Origin: Candidatus Acidiferrales bacterium
Lineage (GTDB): Bacteria; Acidobacteriota; Terriglobia; Acidoferrales; UBA7541
Length of the DNA stretch: 5,006 nucleotides
Direction: 5' to 3'
Assembly: GCA_030043155.1 (NCBI GenBank)
Contig: JASHYE010000286.1
Coordinates: 1-5,006 of the forward strand
Below are positions 1 through 5,006 of this stretch, piece by piece. The notes under the pieces are model-generated. The model was not told the DNA's origin, searched no databases, and was given only the letters and a program-made list of their open reading frames with translations. The stretch's first letter is position 1. Every line of letters begins with the position of its first letter. The translations under genes and the position numbers were made by a program.

Positions 1-111
1 TGCGCCAGTGGAATCCGGCAATTCGAAATCGAGGGCAACTTCGCCGGTTTTTGGTGTATGAAGGGCTGGCGCGTGTACCCCGGGCTTTGAGGCCGAATCG
101 AATGCATTCAT
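1..111 (-). CDS. Redoxin/peroxiredoxin-like protein, N-terminal fragment (cut by window edge)
   Basis: Only the first 37 codons are in the window. Reading leftward from ATG at 111-109, the frame stays open to base 1. Residues 23-37 read GEVALDFELPDSTGA, which resembles the opening strand of AhpC/TSA and redoxin-fold proteins (typically A-P-D-F-x-L-P-D-x-x-G). These are thiol peroxidases or thioredoxin-like proteins that use a Cys further along, which is not visible here. The first 22 residues are rich in Ala, Pro, His and Ser and look like a disordered leader; no hydrophobic signal peptide is seen. The start is well constrained, because an in-frame TGA lies 12 codons upstream with no other ATG, GTG or TTG between. 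No good Shine-Dalgarno is seen; the nearest purine-rich stretch (GGCGAG) is 11 bases away and inside a hairpin. The gene follows purM on the same strand after 59 bases. The family call rests on one short motif, and a TlpA-like thioredoxin is an alternative. Confidence 0.55.
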   Translation of the reverse strand, partial: MNAFDSASKPGVHAPALHTPKTGEVALDFELPDSTGA

Positions 112-120
112 GCTGTATAA

Positions 121-140
121 GACTCGCCGACAGGCAAGTC
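121..140 (-). promoter_or_regulatory. Intergenic RNA hairpin between purM and the redoxin-like gene
   Basis: Read on the minus strand, GACTTGCC-TGTC-GGCGAGTC folds into an 8-bp stem (one G-U pair) with a 4-base loop. It sits 30 bases after the purM stop and ends 9 bases before the ATG of the next gene. The bases after the stem are TTATAC, so the U-tract is very short and a strong intrinsic terminator is unlikely. It could be a weak terminator or attenuator, an mRNA processing or stabilising structure, or a fold that masks the ribosome binding region of the downstream gene. The pairing is seen directly; the role is inferred. Confidence 0.35.
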
Positions 141-170
141 GGATTCAATGAGAGCAGCAATACAGCGGGT

Positions 171-1220
171 TCAGTGGAGATTCAGCGCGCCGGAGAAACT
201 GACCGGAGATTTGCCGGCGGCAGAGGATTCGATGCGGCCAATGCGGAAAAAACGTTCGCGGCGGCGCTTCAGCTCGGCTTCGACTTGCTTGGCATTTTTT
301 GATGGCACAACCAGAATCATGCCGACACCAAGATTGAAGGTGCGCAGCAGCTCTTCGGAATCGATTTTTCCGAGGCGCGCAAGATAAGTGAAAATCGGTG
401 GAACCGGCCAGGAGCCGAGCTCGACCACCGCCTGAACGTTGCGCGGAAGGACGCGCGGCAGATTGCCTGGAATTCCGCCGCCGGTAATGTGTGCCATGCC
501 GGAGAGCCATCCGCGCGAGACGATATTTTTCAGCATGGGCCAGTAGCAGCGATGCGGCTTGAGGAGTTCGGCGCCTATTTTGTTGCTGATTTCCGCGACA
601 TAGGAATCGGGCTTCAATTGCGCCACTTCAAAGACGAGCTTGCGCGCGAGCGAATAACCGTTAGTGTGAAGGCCGCTCGAAGGCAAAGCAAGGAGAATGT
701 CGCCCGCATGAACGCGGCGAGGATCAGCCTGCTTTCCGCGCTCGACGACTCCGACGATGAAGCCGGCGAGATCGTATTCGCCGGGCGAATACATGTCCGG
801 CATTTCAGCGGTTTCTCCGCCGATGAGAGCGCAGCCGGCCTGGCGCGCGGCGCGGCTCATGCCTTCGACCACTTGTTCGACGATGCGAGGATCGATGCGA
901 GACATAGCGAGATAGTCGAGGAAGAAGAGAGGCTCGGCGCCCTGCGTGAGGATGTCGTTGACGCAGTGATTGACGATGTCTGCGCCTACGGTGGAGTGCA
1001 CACCGGCGGCGATGGCAACTTTTATTTTTGTGCCAACGCCGTCAGCGCTTGAAACGAGAACGGGATCATGCCAGCGCTGGGGATCAAGATGATAAAGCGC
1101 GCCGAAGCCGCCAATGGGCGCGAGAACAAATTTATTAAACGTGCGTCCAGCGAGGTGCCGGATTTTCTGTTTGGCCTGGTCGGCGCGGGAGATGTCCACG
1201 CCTGCATCGGAATAACGCAT
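171..1220 (-). CDS. purM: Phosphoribosylformylglycinamidine cyclo-ligase (AIR synthetase)
   Basis: PurM closes the imidazole ring in step 5 of cytoplasmic de novo purine synthesis, converting FGAM and ATP to AIR, ADP and phosphate. The protein is 349 residues, close to the usual length of about 345, and appears intact. Family landmarks appear in order: YSDAGVDI (3-10), GGFGALYHLD (37-46), the nucleotide-binding DGVGTK (60-65), CVNDILTQGAEPLFFLDY (86-103), GGETAEMPDMY (134-144), SSGLHTNGYSLAR (181-193), HITGGGIPGNLPR (244-256) and FNLGVGM (295-301). I chose ATG at 1220 because the family begins at about this point (MRYSDAGVD) and a weak GGCGG lies upstream. An in-frame TTG at 1232 would add four residues but has no ribosome binding site. 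The gene begins 31 bases after the second signal peptidase gene, so it is probably transcribed with the purL-purF genes upstream. Its substrate is the product of PurL, encoded at the other end of the window. Confidence 0.97.
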   Translation of the reverse strand: MRYSDAGVDISRADQAKQKIRHLAGRTFNKFVLAPIGGFGALYHLDPQRWHDPVLVSSADGVGTKIKVAIAAGVHSTVGADIVNHCVNDILTQGAEPLFFLDYLAMSRIDPRIVEQVVEGMSRAARQAGCALIGGETAEMPDMYSPGEYDLAGFIVGVVERGKQADPRRVHAGDILLALPSSGLHTNGYSLARKLVFEVAQLKPDSYVAEISNKIGAELLKPHRCYWPMLKNIVSRGWLSGMAHITGGGIPGNLPRVLPRNVQAVVELGSWPVPPIFTYLARLGKIDSEELLRTFNLGVGMILVVPSKNAKQVEAELKRRRERFFRIGRIESSAAGKSPVSFSGALNLH

Positions 1221-1251
1221 TAATACCGCCAATTCATTTTACACGTTTGAG

Positions 1252-1980
1252 TCAAAATGTATGGAAGAGTCTTCTCCAGCGCATGCGGCTGGGATGGATC
1301 AGGATGCTGAGATAGGTGCCAAGGCGCTCGCCGACGTGGCCGGGTTCCCAGACTTCATCGGGAGCTTTAACGGACATGTAAATGAATAAGGGAGTGCCAA
1401 TGAGATTGGCGCGGGGAACGTAGCCCCAGAAGCGGCTGTCGTTGGAATCGTCGCGGTTGTCTCCCATGACAAAATATTCGTCCGGAGGAACATGGAATGG
1501 GCCGGTATTTTCCTGCGGGGCAGATGGATCAGGGAGCGGATTCAGGTAAGGTTCGTTCAACTGTTTTCCGTTGATGAAAACAACGCCGCGCCTGATCTGG
1601 ACAGTATCGCCGGGCATTCCGATCACACGCTTGATGAAATCTTCATTGTTGGCGGCCTGAGGAGGAGCTTCAAAGACGATGATCTGCTGGCGTTTGGGGT
1701 TGCGCCAGAGCGCGATGTGGTGTTCGGTGAACGGAATTCCGACGTCGTAGCCGATCAGGGAAATGATGAGGTGATCGCCAATGAGAATCGTGTTTTCCAT
1801 CGAGGCGCTGGGGATGACGCGCGCCTGGATGATCATGGATTCAATGATGAAGAAAGCCAGAATCACCCAGAACCACGAGATCAGCTCGCGGCGCAGGCGA
1901 TCGCCCGAGGTGGCTTCGGGTTTTTGCGGCTGTGACTTTACTGCTGTTTTCCGCTTTTGGATTTTCTGGGTAGATGGCAT
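1252..1980 (-). CDS. lepB: Type I signal peptidase, second tandem copy
   Basis: This membrane-bound Ser/Lys protease removes signal peptides from exported preproteins on the outer face of the cytoplasmic membrane. The 242-residue protein has a basic, Gln/Lys-rich cytoplasmic tail (1-31), one transmembrane segment (about 33-51), and then the S26 catalytic domain. IPSASMENTILIGDH (56-70) carries the nucleophile Ser60, and DFIKRVIGMPGD (114-125) carries the general base Lys117. MGDNRDDSNDSRFWGYVP (172-189) is the conserved late box. The single anchor resembles Gram-positive and cyanobacterial enzymes rather than the two-anchor E. coli LepB. The ATG at 1980 is the only reasonable start after the preceding gene's stop, although no Shine-Dalgarno is well placed. 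The gene lies 23 bases after a paralogous copy, with which it shares LWRNPKRQQII and an HPS..RW.RLFH.F tail. It lacks about 26 residues found in that copy between the EPY motif and the VPP before the late box. All catalytic residues are present, so it should be active. Confidence 0.95.
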   Translation of the reverse strand: MPSTQKIQKRKTAVKSQPQKPEATSGDRLRRELISWFWVILAFFIIESMIIQARVIPSASMENTILIGDHLIISLIGYDVGIPFTEHHIALWRNPKRQQIIVFEAPPQAANNEDFIKRVIGMPGDTVQIRRGVVFINGKQLNEPYLNPLPDPSAPQENTGPFHVPPDEYFVMGDNRDDSNDSRFWGYVPRANLIGTPLFIYMSVKAPDEVWEPGHVGERLGTYLSILIHPSRMRWRRLFHTF

Positions 1981-2003
1981 TCGTTTATATTGTCGAGGTT
2001 TCC

Positions 2004-2789
2004 TTAGAAGCTATGGAACAAGCGGTGCCAGCGAACTTCGCTGGGATGAACAAAGATGCTCAGGTAAGTTTCAATGCGTTCACCAATATGGCCCGGCTGC
2101 CACACTCCCTCTCCATTTGGCGCCTTGATAGACATGAAAATGAACAGCGGTGTCGCAATGATGGCCTTTCGCGGCACAAAGCCCCAGTAGCGGCTGTCGT
2201 AAGAATCACCGCGATTATCGCCCATCACGAAATAGTCGTTTGGTGGAACGACAAGATCGCCGTCATGAACATATTTCGGCAGGGTTTCAGACCACTCCGA
2301 CGTGAGGCCGTCGTAGATCCCATTTCCTTCCGGAGGGAAATTTTCGAGCGAGCTGGCCATCTCAGCGGGATCGCGCAGGACGTAGGGCTCCTTCAGGCGC
2401 TGGTCGTTGACGTAAACCGTTCCGTGTTCAATGCGGATCCTGTCGCCCGGGATGCCGATGACGCGTTTGATGAGATCTTCTGTGCCGTTCAGAGGCGAGA
2501 CGAGAATGATAATTTGCTGGCGCTTGGGATTTCGCCAAAGCGGCACGTGCAATTCGGTGTAAGGAATGCAAAGAGCGTAGCCAAACGGGCTGACGACCAT
2601 GTGGTCGCCAACAAGAATCGTGTTTTCCATCGAGCCGCTGGGGATCAAGCGGCTTTGCGCCATCGCGCCTTCGACGAAGAAGAGCGCGAGGAGCAGCCAG
2701 ACCCATGAAAAGATCTCGCGCAGGACTCTCTGACGAGCCGTTTTCCTGGACTGCTCTTTTTGAGGACGCGAGCTAGCAGCATCAGCCAC
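2004..2789 (-). CDS. lepB: Type I signal peptidase, first tandem copy, GTG start
   Basis: This is a second Ser/Lys preprotein peptidase of 261 residues. It has a basic tail (1-24), one membrane segment (about 27-44), and the catalytic boxes IPSGSMENTILVGDH (49-63, nucleophile Ser53), DLIKRVIGIPGD (105-116, base Lys108) and MGDNRGDSYDSRYWGFVP (189-206). The open frame extends upstream to an ATG at 2966, but that region is the 3' end of purF in another frame. The GTG at 2789 is preferred because GGAGG lies six bases before it and the protein then begins just before the membrane anchor, as expected. It overlaps the purF stop by 8 bases, suggesting translational coupling. Compared with its neighbour it has a longer segment between EPY and VPP (137-180, rich in Glu, Ser, Gly and Tyr), which may alter substrate contacts. 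From the aspartate after VPPN through KAP, 29 of 40 residues match the other copy, so the two arose by duplication and then diverged. Confidence 0.95.
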   Translation of the reverse strand: MADAASSRPQKEQSRKTARQRVLREIFSWVWLLLALFFVEGAMAQSRLIPSGSMENTILVGDHMVVSPFGYALCIPYTELHVPLWRNPKRQQIIILVSPLNGTEDLIKRVIGIPGDRIRIEHGTVYVNDQRLKEPYVLRDPAEMASSLENFPPEGNGIYDGLTSEWSETLPKYVHDGDLVVPPNDYFVMGDNRGDSYDSRYWGFVPRKAIIATPLFIFMSIKAPNGEGVWQPGHIGERIETYLSIFVHPSEVRWHRLFHSF

Positions 2790-4191
2790 GGTGTGCCTCC
2801 ACTTCGAGCTGGATATTTTCTGTGGGATAGACACCCGTGTAGCAGGAAGTGCAGAACGTCGCATCCGTATCTTCGACGGCTGCGCGGAGGCTTTCGAGCG
2901 AGAGATAAGCAAGCGAATCGGCTCCGATAAATTCGCGAATCTGCTCGACGGAATTGCGCGAGGCAATCAGCTCGATTTTTGTGGGCGTGTCGATTCCGTA
3001 GTGGCAAGGAGAGACTGTCGGCGGGCAACTGATGCGCATGTGAACTTCCGCAGCGCCGGCCTCGCGCACCATACGGACGATTTTGCGGCTGGTGGTGCCA
3101 CGAACGATGGAATCGTCCACGAGCACGACGCGGCGGCCTTCGAGCAAGCGGCGCACGGGATTCAACTTCAGGCGTACGCCGAAGTCGCGGATGGATTGCT
3201 CGGGTTCGATGAATGTGCGGCCGATATAGTGATTGCGGATCAGGCCCATACGAAACGGAATTCCGGATTCGGCCGCATAGCCTATTGCAGCAGGAACTCC
3301 GGAGTCGGGCACCGGGACCACGACATCGGCAATCGCGGGAGATTCGCGCGCGAGCAATCTGCCGAGTTTTTCGCGCGTGGCATTCACTGGACGGCCAAAG
3401 ACGAGACTATCGGGCCGCGCAAAATAGACATGCTCGAAGATGCAGTGCTGATGGTTTTTCTGCGGCGCGAAGCGAATTGATTCAAGGCCGCCTTTCGAAA
3501 TGCGCAGCATCTCGCCGGGTTCGATATCGCGGACGTATTCGGCGCCGATCAAATCGAAGGCGCAGGTTTCCGAGGCAACAGCCCAGGCGTCGCGCAGGCG
3601 GCCCAGAGCGAGGGGGCGAAATCCGCGCGGGTCGCGAACGGCGAGAATCTCGTCGCGCGTGAGAATCAAAAGAGAATATGCGCCCTCGACCTGACCCAGC
3701 GCATCGGCGACGGCTCCCGCCAGGTTTCCCACTTTGCTGCGCGCGACGAGATGGACGATCACTTCAGTGTCGCTGGTGGTCTGAAAAATTGAGCCTTTAT
3801 GTTCGAGGCTGCGCCGCAATTCGAGTGCGTTGGTCAGGTTGCCATTGTGGGCCAGCGCGAGCTTGCCCTTATTGCAGTCGCTGGCCAGGGGCTGAGCATT
3901 GCTGAGCGAGGTATCGCCTGCGGTGGAATAGCGCGTGTGACCAATCGCAGCAGAACCTGGCAACCGGGCGACCACTTCCGGAGTAAAGACATCCTGAACA
4001 AGCCCCATACCGCGTTCGAGGCGAAATTGCACGCCATCAGTGGAGGCGATGCCGGCGGATTCCTGTCCGCGGTGCTGCAGCGCATAGAGGCCGAGGTAGG
4101 TGAGCTTCGCCGCTTCTTCCTCACCGAAAAAGCCGAACACACCACACTCGTCGTGGAAGTGATCGTCATCCAAATGAATAATTGTGTTCAT
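2782..4191 (-). CDS. purF: Amidophosphoribosyltransferase, Fe-S and propeptide type
   Basis: PurF catalyses the committed first step of purine synthesis, transferring glutamine-derived ammonia to PRPP to give phosphoribosylamine. The protein has 469 residues, the usual size. The N-terminal Ntn glutaminase domain begins after a 15-residue propeptide ending in Asp-Glu, so Cys16 of ECGVFG would become the mature N-terminal nucleophile. HRGQES (40-45), GHTRYST (84-90), HNGNL (115-119) and SDTEV (140-144) complete the glutaminase site. The C-terminal phosphoribosyltransferase domain has the PRPP loop VVLVDDSIVRGTTS (355-368). Cys250, Cys389, Cys447 and Cys450 match the [4Fe-4S] ligand pattern of the Bacillus subtilis enzyme. 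The ATG at 4191 is chosen because it overlaps the purL stop as ATGA and puts the Cys at the expected place; the open frame continues to 4260, but that extension lies inside purL. The 3' end overlaps the signal peptidase start by 8 bases. Purine nucleotide feedback inhibition is usual for the family. Confidence 0.97.
   Translation of the reverse strand: MNTIIHLDDDHFHDECGVFGFFGEEEAAKLTYLGLYALQHRGQESAGIASTDGVQFRLERGMGLVQDVFTPEVVARLPGSAAIGHTRYSTAGDTSLSNAQPLASDCNKGKLALAHNGNLTNALELRRSLEHKGSIFQTTSDTEVIVHLVARSKVGNLAGAVADALGQVEGAYSLLILTRDEILAVRDPRGFRPLALGRLRDAWAVASETCAFDLIGAEYVRDIEPGEMLRISKGGLESIRFAPQKNHQHCIFEHVYFARPDSLVFGRPVNATREKLGRLLARESPAIADVVVPVPDSGVPAAIGYAAESGIPFRMGLIRNHYIGRTFIEPEQSIRDFGVRLKLNPVRRLLEGRRVVLVDDSIVRGTTSRKIVRMVREAGAAEVHMRISCPPTVSPCHYGIDTPTKIELIASRNSVEQIREFIGADSLAYLSLESLRAAVEDTDATFCTSCYTGVYPTENIQLEVEAHRG
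2796..2800 (-). promoter_or_regulatory. Shine-Dalgarno site that sets the GTG start of the first lepB copy
   Basis: GGAGG on the minus strand stands six bases before the GTG at 2789, inside the last codons of purF. It is the clearest ribosome binding site at any gene junction in the window. It decides the start of the signal peptidase gene against the longer open frame that reaches 2966. It is seen directly; its function follows from ordinary bacterial spacing rules. Confidence 0.8.
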
Positions 4192-5006
4192 GATGCGATT
4201 TGCAGAAATTTTTCCAAGCTGCTGGCCCAGATTTGCCGGAGCGAATCGACAGAGGCGCAAAGCCGAGGCTGGCCGTTTATTTGGATGCGAAACTCTCCGC
4301 GAGTGACTGTACCGATTCGCCGTGCTTCAATCTTATATTGTGCCGCAATCTGCTCGGCGCGAGCAAGCAACTCCGGCTTCACGGAAATGATGGCTCGAGC
4401 GCCGGATTCTTCGAAGAGCGCAAACTCAGCGGGATCATTCGTTTGCAGATTGATTTCGGCGGCCAGTCCTTCCGCGACAAAGCAAGATTCGGCAAGCGCA
4501 ATGGCCAGTCCGCCATCGCTGATATCGTGAGCTGATTGCAAGATACGCCCTGAGGCGAGAGCGACGAGGCAATCGATGAGAGCTTTTTCCGCGTGAAGAT
4601 CGATTTCTGGAGGCGCGCCAGCGACAATGCCATGAATTGCCTTCGAGTATTCGGCGGACGAGAACTCGCGGCGCTGCTGATCGCTCATATCCCGTGGCTC
4701 TATAGTTCCCTGAAGGAGCAGAATCGCGTCACCTTGGTGGTGAAAGCCCATTCCAACGGCGCAGTCGGCGTCGTCGAGGATTCCCAGCATTCCGATGACG
4801 GGTGTGGGATAAATCGCGCGTCCGAGAGTTTCGTTGTAGAAGCTGACGTTTCCGCCGGTAATTGGCGTACCTAACGCACGGCAAGCATCGCCAATACCGT
4901 CAACGATGTCGCTGAATTGACGCATGATTTCGGGCTTTTCGGGATTGCCGAAGTTGAGGCAATTCGTTGCTGCAACAGGACGCGCTCCTGTGCATGCAAC
5001 GTTGCG
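4188..5006 (-). CDS. purL: Phosphoribosylformylglycinamidine synthase II (small PurL), C-terminal part
   Basis: The visible 272 residues are the C-terminal third of the FGAM synthase catalytic subunit; the frame is open to the right window edge, so the start is missing. The enzyme uses ATP and ammonia to convert FGAR to FGAM (step 4). The fragment opens with ACTGARPVAATNCLNFGNPE (4-23). It continues with GGNVSFYNET (51-60), the second AIR-synthetase-like lobe with HDISDGGLAIALAES (160-174), and FALFEESGARAIISV (195-209). It ends at the point where Bacillus-type small PurL proteins (about 740 residues) end, with no C-terminal glutaminase domain like that of the large E. coli PurL. It therefore should need separate PurQ (glutaminase) and PurS subunits, which are probably encoded elsewhere or upstream. 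The stop TGA overlaps the purF ATG by two bases (ATGA), indicating coupled translation. No truncation or frameshift is seen in this part. Confidence 0.96.
   Translation of the reverse strand, partial: RNVACTGARPVAATNCLNFGNPEKPEIMRQFSDIVDGIGDACRALGTPITGGNVSFYNETLGRAIYPTPVIGMLGILDDADCAVGMGFHHQGDAILLLQGTIEPRDMSDQQRREFSSAEYSKAIHGIVAGAPPEIDLHAEKALIDCLVALASGRILQSAHDISDGGLAIALAESCFVAEGLAAEINLQTNDPAEFALFEESGARAIISVKPELLARAEQIAAQYKIEARRIGTVTRGEFRIQINGQPRLCASVDSLRQIWASSLEKFLQIAS

Noticed and set aside
51..302. 83-codon plus-strand open frame across the purM end and the intergenic gap
   Set aside because: It is antisense to purM and to the redoxin-like start, with no ribosome site or recognisable domain.
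489..1052. 187-codon open frame on the plus strand opposite purM
   Set aside because: It lies wholly antisense to a convincing purM with full family motifs; its protein has no recognisable domain and reflects codon bias of the real gene.
1221..1232. TTG start for purM at 1232
   Set aside because: No ribosome site precedes it, and the family start matches the ATG at 1220.
1236..1255. Possible promoter TTGACT...TAAAAT before purM
   Set aside because: The two hexamer-like sequences are only 8 bases apart, too close for a sigma-70 promoter, and the first overlaps the lepB stop codon.
1974..2708. 244-codon plus-strand open frame opposite the first signal peptidase, with a similar one at 1492-1935 opposite the second
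   Set aside because: The two shadow proteins resemble each other only because the paralogous lepB genes beneath them do. No ribosome site or domain supports either.
2790..2966. N-terminal extension of the first lepB copy to ATG 2966
   Set aside because: The region codes for the C-terminus of PurF, including Fe-S ligand cysteines; the GTG at 2789 has a strong ribosome site.
2791..3480. 229-codon plus-strand open frame opposite purF, with others at 3213-3662 and 3799-4530
   Set aside because: All are antisense to an intact purF or to purL, and their compositions (Arg- or Ala-rich, no motifs) are typical of shadow frames.
4192..4260. N-terminal extension of purF to 4260
   Set aside because: It overlaps the purL C-terminus and would put the nucleophile Cys far inside a 38-residue leader; the ATG at 4191 fits the family and the ATGA overlap.

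Overview
The window is a compact stretch of a bacterial chromosome in which every supportable gene lies on the minus strand, so the map reads from right to left. In transcription order it holds: the 3' part of purL (4188-5006, cut by the window edge), purF (2782-4191), two tandem type I signal peptidase genes (2004-2789 and 1252-1980), purM (171-1220), and the first 37 codons of a probable redoxin/peroxiredoxin-like gene (1-111) that runs off the left edge. No gap between genes exceeds 59 bases. No tRNA, rRNA, mobile element, CRISPR array or long repeat was seen, and no stretch over 300 bases lacks a gene.

The layout looks like one operon. purL and purF share an ATGA stop/start overlap. purF and the first signal peptidase overlap by 8 bases, and that peptidase starts at GTG behind a clear GGAGG ribosome binding site inside the purF tail. 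The two signal peptidase genes are 23 bases apart, and 31 bases separate the second from purM. A 59-base gap with an 8-bp hairpin precedes the redoxin-like gene and is the only plausible transcriptional boundary.

The purine enzymes cover three steps of de novo IMP synthesis: PurF (PRPP to phosphoribosylamine, step 1), PurL (FGAR to FGAM, step 4) and PurM (FGAM to AIR, step 5). PurL is the small-subunit type, which normally works with separate PurQ and PurS proteins not present here. PurF is the Bacillus type, with a propeptide before the catalytic Cys and four cysteines placed for a [4Fe-4S] cluster. The two signal peptidases have complete Ser/Lys catalytic motifs and one N-terminal membrane segment each. 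They are clear paralogs but differ by a roughly 26-residue insert, and they have no evident biochemical link to purine synthesis.

The moderately GC-rich sequence, the dense operon, the Bacillus-type PurL and PurF, and the duplicated single-membrane-segment signal peptidases inside a purine operon would fit a soil bacterium such as an Acidobacteriota member. That placement is an inference from general resemblance and was not tested by alignment. I found no clearly new biological system. The most notable feature is the pair of divergent signal peptidase paralogs embedded in the purine operon.
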